Source: Metallyticus violacea (lineage: Eukaryota; Arthropoda; Insecta; Mantodea; Metallyticidae). From it: a DNA stretch of 64,000 bases. Where the stretch lies: assembly GCA_030762175.1 (NCBI GenBank), contig CM060833.1:161235501-161299500 (forward strand), written 5' to 3'. This document shows positions 59,801 to 64,000 of this stretch, one piece after another. Position 1 is the first letter of the stretch; each line of letters starts with the position of its first letter. A model generated the notes under the pieces. It saw only the letters and a list, made by a program, of their open reading frames with translations, searched no databases and had not been told where the DNA came from. The position numbers and the translations under genes are program-made.

Positions 59801-62722
59801 TTCTTCAGATGAAAGTACAATTTTAGAGGAGCATACTGCTCATTATGAAGCAAGTCCATTTTATGCATGTACCAAGATGCATGTGCATATACACTTCCAA
59901 TTTTTTCCACCAGTCAATGAGATCTGTTCCTCATGAAAAATTTCTTTAACACTGTATCTCTACTGTGAAATGAGAAAATAAGTCAATCTTAGTCTTTAAT
60001 GATTAGTCCTCTTATAATACATTCTGTTGCAACAAATGATAGGGAAAGAGCAGAAACAGAGACCTTAAGAACAGAGGCGTTGTCATCAGCTGAGAGGGGA
60101 ATATACAGTAATGTCAGTGGCATCAACTCCTGAGGATAGCATAATGGAGATAACTAATAATGAGAATGTGGCTGCAGGTGAAAGAAAAATGTGGTACAGA
60201 GCAAAGTTGGAGAAATTCAGAGGAAGTCTGAGTGCTTTAGATTGGAATTGGATTGGAAGTTGGTGTTGTGGAAATTAAGATCAAAAATAATAAGTGGGGA
60301 AGTGTTTGAAATGCTAAAGATAGAAAACATGAATGAGGCAAGGATTCAGATCAAAATATTGAAGAGAAAAAAGGCTTGAGGAATTTTGGAAAGCATTTGG
60401 GGAAATGGAAAGAGGTACAGGCTGCTAACAGAGTTATTATTTAGAATTAGGAAGAGAAAGGTAATATCCAAAAACTGGAAAGTGAGCATGATGATACCAG
60501 TATACAAAGGGAAAGATGATATAAATAATCCAAGAAACTACAGAAATTAGTCTATTATCAATTCTAGGTAAAATATACATGGTATTTTGGCAGAAAGGAT
60601 GCATGAGTGGGCAGAAATGTAAGGTAAATTATCAGAATTCCAAGCAGGTTTTAGAAAAGGAAAAAGAACAATAGATAATATTAAGATAATTCGTACTATA
60701 GTAGATAAATGTTTAACAAATAAAAGGGGTTGGAGTATATATTTTCTTTGCAGATTTTGAGAAAGCATTCAATACAATAAAGAGGGATCCATTGGCACAC
60801 AAATTGAAGTACAAGGGAATCAGGACTTAAAAACTTATATGAAAGAATCAAGTTTTGTGCCAGATGTGAATTTAATAGAACCACAGATTATATGAGCCAA
60901 AATTTGAGCTTGGGACAAGGATGTAAAATGAGAAAATATTATTTAATTTGTTTATAGATGATATCTTAGATAGTATATTGAAAAATAATAGGCAATGTCC
61001 AATTATTAGAATGAAGAAGGTACCAGGTTGCTCTTTGCTGATGATCTCATTAAGGTGCAGTAACCATGATAGGATTAAAACTTACCATTTGATGAAATTA
61101 CTAGATTTTTGCAGAAAGGGATCTAAGGATAAAAACTCAAAACTAATAGGATTTAAAAAAGGATCAAAATTAAGGAAAGATGAGAGATGGTTTATAAATA
61201 GAGACCTAATAGAAATAGTGAAAGAATTTGACTATTTGGAGATAAGGTTTGCAACTGATGGAAGATGGCAGGTGCAGTCTAAATGTTCACAAATGTTCAT
61301 AAATTAGCTATGAAAACTGTCAGAATAGGTTTGTATAAAGTTCCCACAATGAAATGGCTAGAAAGAATATGAGGTTGTGGTTGAATCAAAGATGATATAT
61401 GCAGTGTTAAAGAGATGGACAAAAGTTAATGTGGTATATAGAATGTTTTGTAGAGAAGTTCTGGAATTGCCAAAAAGTTTGCCAAAGAGCGTAAGTTTGG
61501 CAGAACTAGGAAGAGTAGAAAGGAAAGGTATAATAGTGGAGAAAATCTTGAAATGTTGGCACAGATGTCTCAAATTAGATAATAGCAATTTACTAAAAGA
61601 ATATCTTACATACCAAAGATATGTACTGAGAAGTGAGAGTTCATTTGAGAAGGTTGGTAAACTATCAGAAGAAATTGAAATAGAGGAAGTGTGGTGCTTG
61701 GTTGAAAGTAGCATCAATGGATTTTAGAAAGAATTAAGACAGAGGGTAAAAGATGTAGATAATCAAGAGATTTGGACTAGTTTAGAGGACAAAAGTACTT
61801 TAGATTGATATAAAATAGTATAAACAATTTGATCAATTTGGAAGAATAGGTCTTGCATGGATGCATTCAGAGGTATTATTTCTAAAAGGATTAAGAAAAA
61901 ATTTTAAAAGAAGAATGTATCATGTGTGGGAAAGTGGATAATGTGCACCATTGTCTAATAGAATGTGAAATGGTAAAAAGGTGGAGGGATAGTGTCTGGG
62001 ATGAAAAATGGGATAAACTACAACTCGAAATAATAGCAATTAAAGTGTTGTCAGATATGAGGGCAGAGAAAATTAATAAGATTAGGAATTCTGAGGAAAG
62101 GTAAGGAATAATTGGAGGAGAAGTACAAGGAAGGAACTTGTGGGCACACACAGTTGTGGGAATAGTGAATTACTGTAGGGATCATTTATCATAAATATAA
62201 CTAGATGATTAAGGTATGGGAGAACCTTAGTTTTATATTGTAAATTTTTAGATATTTTGTTTGTTTATGTAAATTTAATTGTAATTTTGGTTTTGGAAAT
62301 AAATTCATTCATAATACACTCACATAAATATATGGCTAGAAACCTGGAGTATAACAAGTACAACAAACAGAATACTGAAGCTACAGAAATATGAGCTTGA
62401 TGAACAAATTTATTCCTTTTAAAATGTTTTATTGTGTTCAATGTTTTAAGTACTATGGTCTTCAACAAGTGCATAAATGCTGTTCACTTGGGGACCTTGA
62501 AATATCATAGCTGATGTCCCCATCCCCTGAATTGATCTTTAGCTATAAAATATAACAAACAGAAGGATTAATAATTACGAATACTAACCATTATCAATAT
62601 CAGCCCATGTGTCATGAGGTTTTATGGTAAGGGTGTTTCCATCAAGTACAGCAAAGCCATATGTAATGTGAGTACACAGAGTATAGTCTATATCAGCTGG
62701 AGTATACTTCCCAAGTCCTTGT
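30174..62722 (-). CDS. GH18 chitinase catalytic domain, group II (Cht10)-like, 5'-partial (7 exons)
   Basis: Endochitinase that cleaves beta-1,4 chitin; in arthropods these enzymes act extracellularly in cuticle turnover. In transcript order the exons are 62722-62589, 54436-54225, 54103-53968, 48234-48092, 47052-46867, 32833-32708 and 30332-30174. Phases join perfectly, giving 364 residues and a stop. All four GH18 motifs are present: KVLLAIGGW (59-67), FDGLDLDWEYP (101-111, acid catalyst Glu109), MTYDFHG (177-183) and GGMIWALDLDDF (323-334). The stretch WQVDCNAGPDSDKEGFA and the CGCG-HPLL end point to the multi-domain group II (Cht10) type. The exon with the KVVCYxxNWAxYR start lies beyond 64000. 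No chitin-binding (CBM14) domain follows; the last exon may be read-through past a donor (see findings). Introns of 14 kb and 8 kb are filled with transposons, yet the exons are clean. Confidence 0.9.
30346..30660 (+). pseudogene. Degraded GIY-YIG fragment of a Penelope-like element
   Basis: A + frame reads IKLGNTPRKHPQDPLDMTGIYKISCKC and KFYI, split here at residues 36-66 of the frame. It matches the start of the GIY-YIG domain (TGIYKIxCxxCxKxYIG) of PLEs, then loses similarity. It lies in the chitinase intron, antisense to the gene. Confidence 0.5.
30665..31255. other. Chitinase intron sequence, nothing recognised
   Basis: Unassigned; the second half is purine-rich (AAGAAAGAA runs near 31090-31150). 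Confidence 0.45.
31260..31545 (+). repeat. SINE family 2 copy, full length
   Basis: GGTCCTGGTGGTCTAGTGG (box A) and GTGGGTTCAGTTCC (box B) lie in a tRNA-like head most like tRNA-Glu. The body follows: CTTCAGAAGGGAAATAAAG, GAGCAAAATTTATTGGCC, then GATGTTAAAGAACATCCG and an A-rich tail. It is not a functional tRNA gene. Confidence 0.8.
31560..32700. other. Chitinase intron sequence, nothing recognised
   Basis: No repeat or gene assigned; a + frame at 31569-31805 shows no recognisable family. Confidence 0.45.
32708..32833 (-). CDS. Chitinase exon: distal insertion subdomain
   Basis: Acceptor TTTTAG, donor GTATGC. It encodes ICHAIKTKGWTPVRDPQ, IGPYAYKGNQWVSYDD and DIRRK. It is separated from the previous exon by a 14-kb intron that contains the modular tandem array and many transposons. 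Phase 0 at both ends. Confidence 0.92.
32840..33940. other. Chitinase intron sequence, nothing recognised
   Basis: AT-rich with no supported feature; short open frames here have no recognisable similarity. Confidence 0.45.
33960..34330 (+). pseudogene. Mariner-like transposase relic
   Basis: HADILIWDD, then HAVQL-ISIGRVSTQL, and a MGSLKPNCQS piece line up with the helix-turn-helix and WVPRxLTxxQK linker seen in the 16.4-kb and 63-kb mariners. Heavily decayed. Confidence 0.5.
34540..37260. repeat. 2.7-kb modular tandem repeat array with internal inversion
   Basis: A common block (TAGGCTAAATTTTG) is followed by one of three alternatives. Type 1 is TCGAAATAAGGCAAAGA (31-bp unit). Type 2 is GAGGAAAAGGAAAAG with or without TTAGGCAAAGA (30-40 bp). 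Type 3 is CCGGAAAAATCACATTTAGG with CAAAGA (about 40 bp). The types alternate irregularly. Older units of about 49 bp (CCCATTTCCTTTAAAG plus GGCAAATGTAGGC) remain at both edges (34540-34860 and 37145-37240). From 36758 to about 37140 the units run in the opposite orientation. It lies in the 14-kb chitinase intron. Confidence 0.92.
34705..34733. repeat. (AAT)n microsatellite
   Basis: About nine AAT units within the left edge of the modular array. Confidence 0.85.
37270..37600. other. Chitinase intron sequence, nothing recognised
   Basis: Flank of the tandem array; an open - frame at 37288-37548 has no recognisable similarity. Confidence 0.45.
37610..37700 (-). repeat. SINE family 3 fragment
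   Basis: The - strand reads GACTCAGATAATAAGAGC (box A-like) and CATAGTTCAAGTCC (box B-like), parallel to the copy at 6310-6480. Confidence 0.5.
37740..37985 (+). repeat. SINE family 3 copy
   Basis: GAGTCACTCAGATAGG with AAAAGCATTGCCATGG (box A region) and GGTTTGAGTTGC (box B-like), preceded by GTTGTGGTTAAACAGGG as in the 6310 copy. Confidence 0.6.
37986..38360 (+). pseudogene. Mariner-like transposase, C-terminal half
   Basis: Broken frames give AGKIMALSFETL, LPHGEIANSEVH, then PEDGLSFFIHPTPSLCS and LKDAISRRRFYDDNG. These match mariner's AGKVMATVFWDS, LPRGxTINSE, LPHPPYSPDLAPSD and LKDALRGRRFADDDE. The catalytic third acid region is mutated. Confidence 0.65.
38700..39145 (+). mobile_element. 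5'-truncated LINE, C-terminal end and 3' tail
   Basis: An open frame at 38710-38997 encodes HSHNTRRKNDLHVQ, VGIKMYNKLPINIK and FNKEVKAFLLQHTFYSVSEY, the familiar end of many non-LTR retrotransposon polymerases. A stop follows, then GGACATGTCCTATATTATGT and an AATAAATAAATA tail. The frame is uninterrupted, suggesting a younger copy than the other LINEs here. Confidence 0.75.
39409..39601. mobile_element. Large PLE palindrome, 90-bp arms (family E)
   Basis: 39409-39498 and 39512-39601 are inverted repeats with only a few mismatches, around a 13-base spacer. The right arm reads GGGAGGGATCGCTCCC, then GAAACATATGTTCC: perfect stem II, GAAA and self-complementary ACATATGT. TTTATGTAAGTGAATGGAG follows. 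Each arm looks like a PLE terminus truncated at the hammerhead-like stem II. Confidence 0.8.
39815..40070 (+). repeat. SINE family 1 copy, most complete
   Basis: It has a tRNA-like head with GGGGTTCAATTTC (box B-like). Then ATTTTCCTCAGTTCCT, GGCAAATGCAGGGAGAT, an A-run, ATTTCATCTCATGTATCATC and CCACCTGTGATGCCTCAGC follow, as in the other copies. It ends near CATTAAACAC. Confidence 0.72.
40090..41180. other. Chitinase intron sequence, nothing recognised
   Basis: AT-rich, no supported gene or repeat. Confidence 0.45.
41190..41485 (+). repeat. SINE family 2 copy
   Basis: GGTCCTGGTGGTCTAGTGG (box A), then ATGGGTCCAATCC (box B), CTTTGAAAGGGAAATAAAG, AGCAAAATTTAGTGACC, GATGTTAAAGAGTG and an AAATAAATAAAT tail. 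Same layout as 31260-31545. Confidence 0.8.
42885..43300 (+). mobile_element. LINE 3' tail with (AAAT)n nested in a LINE
   Basis: AAAAGACCCTAAGACC and TTAACTCTGCCAGTATAAAT are followed by AAAT repeats at 43230-43288. This ending is a common arthropod LINE 3' end. The upstream part is non-coding, so only a severely truncated copy inserted. Exact boundaries are uncertain. Confidence 0.55.
43978..44063. mobile_element. Minimal snap-back PLE terminus pair (family B)
   Basis: The left arm (- strand) keeps the full terminus AAATGTAAATTGGAAC through GATATCAT. The right arm (+) is only CAACTGAATCATACAATG plus ATATCAATTA. AAATGAGTTA flanks both sides (about 43967-43976 and 44064-44073), a 10-bp target-site duplication. 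No coding sequence remains. Confidence 0.75.
44580..46340 (+). mobile_element. Second decayed LINE copy
   Basis: + strand fragments: FIDDILEVILTGMY near 44720, IPGLFFVNDLVEGS near 44780 (FADD motif mutated), QGTEIK next to a PLE insertion, YLGVRLNSSGGW near 45240 and KAIRACINKIVGMQ near 45330. A decayed C-terminal part runs to about 46250. The polymerase frame is interrupted by the PLE palindrome at 44969-45209. Confidence 0.62.
44957..45221. mobile_element. Snap-back PLE palindrome with 12-bp target-site duplication (family B)
   Basis: Arms 44967-45054 and 45071-45158 (88 bp) are inverted around AGTTCCCATCTTCAGC, the hammerhead-like core. The right arm alone continues to the full PLE terminus. 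AGAAATTAAAGA occurs at 44957-44968 and 45210-45221. Taking the unit out rejoins the LINE frame, so the hairpin-shaped unit went in as one event. Confidence 0.85.
46605..46770. mobile_element. Small PLE terminus cluster (family D)
   Basis: A - strand piece (ATTGTGCGAATGAGCTGAAC to ACTTACTTGTG) meets a + strand piece (GTTTGACTCAATCACACAAT to CAGCTTCACTGTG). The latter is followed by a diverged tandem copy (TTTAACTCAATCTCACAATG to GCAATGTTCCAATT). Arrangement as in the other head-to-head pairs. Confidence 0.6.
46867..47052 (-). CDS. Chitinase exon: insertion (alpha+beta) subdomain
   Basis: Acceptor CATTTAG, donor GTGAGA. It encodes NFSIHYWLEKGADRKKLV, GMPMYGQSFTLAD and GGFLAYYE. GMPxYGxSF is the conserved beta-strand before the insertion domain. 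Phase 0 at both ends. Confidence 0.93.
47338..47380. repeat. (TA)n(GT)n microsatellite
   Basis: A short TA run passes into about 17 GT units inside a chitinase intron. Confidence 0.9.
47405..47575 (-). pseudogene. Mariner-like transposase C-terminus
   Basis: The - strand reads DDEAKKVHFCMQKQSKSFSSHGIKK, a stop, and AQWYEKCIEKYSDYI, split at residues here. It matches the conserved mariner end (DDEVKxAV, FFxxGIxKLVxRWxKCIEKxGDYVE). Confidence 0.62.
47640..47800 (+). repeat. SINE-like body, fragment
   Basis: GGGTTTTCCCTAAGCC and GGGCAAATACCATG resemble the central body of SINE family 1 (GGTTTTCC, GGCAAATGCC). No head seen. Confidence 0.4.
48092..48234 (-). CDS. Chitinase exon with motif III (MTYDFHG)
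   Basis: Acceptor CTTTCAG, donor GTAAGT. It encodes YDVPNLSQYFDWIAVMTYDFHG and the WDKKTGHVAPL loop, split at residues 162-194. Phase 2 entry completes the Gly codon from the previous exon. Confidence 0.93.
48580..49560 (-). mobile_element. Penelope-like element, C-terminal RT and GIY-YIG (family F), decayed
   Basis: On the - strand from about 49560: SPLFLDITINKN and GNLEFGIYRKDTHTDN (end of the reverse transcriptase). After a frameshift near 49440 come NPIAHKHTIFNSLTYRLVN, KFTYHPVAMNKFQ and a degraded GIY-YIG region (49030-48800). Then a 3' end with TTGAAGATGGTGAGG, GAAACCAGTCCC and AGGTAAAGCATAAGAG. Several stops. It lies in a chitinase intron, in the same direction as the gene. Confidence 0.75.
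48615..48665 (-). ncRNA. Hammerhead-like motif in PLE family F
   Basis: UUGAAGA, an extra U, GGUGAG/CUCUUC stem II with one mismatch, GAAA, then ACCAGU and C. Stem I pairing: GUUGG before the core with CCCAC after it (4 of 5). Decayed relative of the family A and B motif. Confidence 0.35.
49570..51080. other. Chitinase intron sequence, mostly unassigned
   Basis: No gene recognised. Contains the GT microsatellite at 50757-50808 and a purine-rich patch at 50540-50580. Confidence 0.45.
50757..50808. repeat. (GT)n microsatellite
   Basis: About 26 uninterrupted GT units. It accounts for the apparent Cys-Val frames. Confidence 0.95.
51088..51140 (-). ncRNA. Possible decayed hammerhead-like hairpin
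   Basis: The - strand reads CATAGAAGGACTCC, ATGAGTCC and GAAATATAGC: a perfect 6-bp stem (GGACUC/GAGUCC), then GAAA. The element before it resembles CUGAUGA with changes. Probably the end of another retroelement. Confidence 0.3.
51200..51615. other. Chitinase intron sequence, nothing recognised
   Basis: No frame or known repeat, apart from a T-run at 51571-51580 just ahead of the PLE. Confidence 0.45.
51620..52770 (+). mobile_element. Penelope-like element, best copy (family B), 5'-truncated
   Basis: The reverse transcriptase enters just before its catalytic motif: WYRYVDDIFAIVDKK (51641 on), then MLPFLDIKI, KFGIYRKNTHADNH, PTAHKHAVINSLTHRLVN. A one-base change in an A-run near 52065 breaks the frame. 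It resumes KFTYHPWATKKFQN and RLAPINRFNVQNLL. The GIY-YIG endonuclease follows: [20 protein letters not shown], then AYHFWTQNHD and [14 protein letters not shown], stop at 52606. The terminus has a hammerhead-like motif and AAGTAAGTGAAACTTTAAG. All RT motifs before YVDD are lost, so it cannot move by itself. Confidence 0.88.
52608..52650 (+). ncRNA. Hammerhead-like motif in PLE family B
   Basis: Stem I AUGG (52608-52611)/CCAU (52647-52650); core CUGAAGA (52612-52618); extra U; stem II GGGAAC (52620-52625)/GUUCUC (52631-52636); GAAA (52637-52640); ACCGGU (52640-52645) as a self-complementary stem III; U at position 17. N7 is A, which the hammerhead consensus allows. The extra U before stem II does not fit the consensus. 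Confidence 0.45.
52775..53960. other. Chitinase intron sequence, nothing recognised
   Basis: Very AT-rich, no supported feature. Confidence 0.45.
53968..54103 (-). CDS. Chitinase exon: VDCNAGPDSDKEGFA segment
   Basis: Acceptor TTTACAG, donor GTAAGT. It encodes VDCNAGPDSDKEGFAKLV and ends LLLSSAVSPSKIVIDV plus one base of Gly. The SSAVSP strand is typical of group II chitinases. Confidence 0.92.
54225..54436 (-). CDS. Chitinase exon with GH18 motifs I and II (active site)
   Basis: Acceptor CTTTCAG, donor GTAAGG. It carries KVLLAIGGWNDS and the catalytic FDGLDLDWEYPKCWQ. Asp105, Asp107 and Glu109 of DxDxE are all present, so catalysis is expected. Confidence 0.94.
54440..55400. other. Chitinase intron sequence, nothing recognised
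   Basis: AT-rich intron sequence, no frame or repeat. Confidence 0.45.
55420..56290 (-). pseudogene. Mutator-like transposase relic
   Basis: Broken - strand frames give VYGESVEIN (near 56040), PQYGLCPLDVG (near 55790), ASMIVCKTSMKVSHLLWEQVPK (near 55600) and LKTLNNGVLDIVICFNGG (near 55540). They follow, in order, the C-terminal part of a Mutator-like transposase common in arthropods. Its conserved pieces are YGxxVEIxKLECVGHVQKR, HGLCP, C-HGxTQNxNES, and LxFGVYDAVxxFNxG. No intact frame. Confidence 0.58.
56300..59030. other. Chitinase intron sequence, mostly unassigned
   Basis: No gene or repeat family recognised apart from (TTTG)n at 57549-57572 and a short AAT run at 56624-56641. Frames at 56973-57415 show no similarity I can name. 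Confidence 0.45.
59040..59910 (-). pseudogene. Mariner-like transposase relic, frame partly open
   Basis: A 140-residue open - frame (59910-59488) aligns with a mariner N-terminus: LKLYFHLKKSGMEAYVILEQAY (helix-turn-helix 1), LSQSTTLWLLKEFKQ, GSPGTPTIAVNETKI. Below it, broken frames give ETWLHHYNHESKHVEITWF (GDETW motif, 59390), INGEYYKTVL-like and HHNNASSHI (HHDNAxPH, second catalytic Asp now Asn). Inactive. Confidence 0.65.
60040..62330 (+). mobile_element. Decayed LINE, reverse transcriptase to 3' end
   Basis: + strand fragments in LINE order: NWKVSMMIPVYKGKDDINNPRNY near 60480, VYIFFADFEKAFNTIKRDPL near 60740 and [14 protein letters not shown] near 60945. Then SLLMISL (FADDL lost), YLEIRFATDGRWQ near 61240, and MFCREVLELPKSLPKS near 61445. 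A CCHC-like end CGKVDNVHHCLIECEMVKR follows near 61925. The 3' end runs to about 62310. Same family as the LINEs at 10.6-14.7 kb and 41.6-46.3 kb, and the best preserved. It lies in the first chitinase intron of the window, antisense. Confidence 0.78.
62340..62580. other. Intron sequence next to chitinase exon, nothing recognised
   Basis: Short unassigned stretch just downstream (on -) of the exon at 62589-62722. Confidence 0.5.
62589..62722 (-). CDS. Chitinase exon 1 in window: first strand-helix of the barrel
   Basis: Acceptor TGTTACAG, donor GTTAGT. It encodes QGLGKYTPADID, TLCTHITYGFAVLD and HDTWADIDN. The first base completes an Arg codon (WYR in the family) begun in an exon outside the window. 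It ends one base into the next codon, giving Glu with the 54-kb exon. Confidence 0.88.
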
Positions 62723-62983
62723 CTGTAACATAGGATAATATTGTTACTAAGTGTTATTAACATTTTTGCATTTTCATTCATCTTATTTTATTTGTCTGCA
62801 TTATTGGTCTAATAAGTAGTTGCTGTGAGGTAAAATAAACCTGAAACTTCATTTGGCTGACCTACCATCACAGCTGTGGTGGCAGTGAAGGTGATGAAAG
62901 TTCGGGAAAAAGGTTCCAGGTAGCCATAATAAGAGATGGTTATAGAGAAATTTTAAAATGTTTAGATGATCTATTTATATATG

Positions 62984-64000
62984 AGGGATGTTCAATAAGT
63001 AATGTATTCTTGACCAGTTTATTTTGGAAAAATATAAAATTTTAAATGTACTATCTATGAAAATTTGTGCACTATCTCTTTTACTTACATCTTCATTTGC
63101 AAGATGGCAGTAATGCAGTTAACTTTCAAACTAGAGTCTCTAAATTATGTGTATTATGTAATTAAATTTGTTTTGATGGAATATCATACCAACATCAAAA
63201 TTCAGAGCTCATTAAGAAATGTATATAAAGAGATGGCATTGAATAACAGTACAGTCAGTATCTAAAAACAAAGGTTTATCACCAGAAGAATGCTCAGCCA
63301 GTTCCGCTGATCATCCAAGCTCCAGTCAGCTGTACGCTTAAAAAATATATGTGTTGATATCTTTATTCAAGAAGATTGATGAATAATAACCAAACAACAC
63401 ACTATTCGACTTGATATCTTTTTCAGCAGTGTTGATGCAATTTTCACCGGTAAGAAATACAAAGATTTGTGGTAAATTGGTTCTTCAATTCTTAACTGCT
63501 TATCATAAGGAACAGAAAACCATTATCTGTTTAAAACTGTTTGCTTATTACAAAGGTGTACTTTTAGATGAAGACCAAAAGACAGTTCATAAAGTGATAT
63601 CAAAAAATGTATTGGAAAAAAGTTCAAGATAATATCCATAACTGGGAAGTCATGGCCACTTTCTTCTGAGACTCTGAAAAATGTATTGCCTCTTAGTGAA
63701 ATAGCTAACTCTTAAGTATTTCTAAGCTCTTTAAAAATTAAAGAACTAGTTCTGGTGCATCCATCTTTACAACAGTAAAAACACATATAATAGTATGCAA
63801 CTGAGAAGAGATCTCAAAGTTTTGGTAGACTGTTTTTCCTCACCTGCCCTACAGCCCAAATACTGCATTTTTTTATTTCCATTTTTTGATACTCTAAAAG
63901 ATGCAATTTACTGGAGGAAATTTGACAAATTAAGGAAGTCATAGCCACAGTATAAAGATGACTGAGAGTGAAACTGCAACAGCTTACTGGCTTCTAGGTG
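62984..64000 (+). mobile_element. Decayed mariner, runs to window end
   Basis: It starts with a terminal-repeat-like GAGGGATGTTCAATAAGTAATG (split). Pieces follow in mariner order: VYYVIKFVLMEYHTNIKI, NVYKEMALNNSTVS, HTIRLDIFFSSVDAI, ILNCLS, then SWPLSSETLKNVL (63640) and a CPTAQILHF region near 63850. Stops throughout. It may interrupt or flank the upstream chitinase intron. Confidence 0.6.

Noticed and set aside
59488..59910. 140-residue open frame as a host gene
   Set aside because: It lines up with the mariner N-terminal region and is followed downstream by broken mariner catalytic segments.
63625..63720. Shared segment with 37986-38130 first taken as a SINE body
   Set aside because: Translation shows AGKIMALSFETL-like and LPHGEIANSE-like pieces in order, so both are mariner transposase, not SINE.

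Overview
This is eukaryotic nuclear DNA from an arthropod, most likely an insect with a large, AT-rich, transposon-laden genome. Genes are split by GT-AG introns up to 14 kb long. The chitinase is of the arthropod multi-domain type. The introns hold mariner, pogo/Tigger, hAT and Mutator-like DNA transposons, APE-type LINEs, Penelope-like elements (PLEs) and tRNA-derived SINEs. I cannot name the species. The SINE bodies resemble those I associate with polyneopteran and hemipteran insects, which is only a hint.

Two host genes can be supported, both partial and converging. On the + strand, five exons between 7188 and 21934 encode the C-terminal 283 residues of a DDX55/Spb4-type DEAD-box RNA helicase (ribosome biogenesis); its N-terminal exons lie before the window. 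On the - strand, seven exons between 62722 and 30174 encode most of a GH18 chitinase catalytic domain with all four family motifs intact; its first exon(s) lie beyond position 64000. All splice phases join without a frame break. About 8.2 kb separates the two gene ends.

By region: 1-5000 holds a decayed hAT and two mariners on the - strand, inside the upstream intron of the helicase. 5640-7040 holds SINEs. 7960-9760 holds a PLE complex (200-bp tandem termini, a head-to-head pair of GIY-YIG copies, and a second family). 10500-14770 is a long decayed LINE on the - strand with two small insertions. 15350-16900 holds pogo/Tigger and mariner relics. 18475-20560 holds a perfect palindrome, SINEs and a transposase relic. 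22500-24285 is a mariner split by a PLE pair. 24600-26190 holds solitary PLE ends, and 27400-28900 a LINE. 31260-34330 holds a SINE, a chitinase exon and a mariner. 34540-37260 is a 2.7-kb modular tandem array with an internal inversion. 37600-40070 holds SINE, mariner, LINE tail and a 90-bp-arm palindrome. 41190-46770 holds a SINE, two LINE copies and nested PLE palindromes. 46870-49560 holds chitinase exons and a PLE. 51620-52770 holds the best PLE copy. 55400-56290 is a Mutator-like relic, 59040-59910 a mariner, 60040-62330 a LINE, and 62984-64000 a mariner.

The most interesting signal is in the PLE ends. At least five diverged PLE families share a hammerhead-ribozyme-like fold with a palindromic stem III (ACCGGU, ACAUGU or ACAUAUGU), with pairing preserved by different bases in stem II and, in one case, stem I. 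Many copies are snap-back palindromes. Two of these carry clear 10-12 bp target-site duplications, so they inserted as finished hairpin units.
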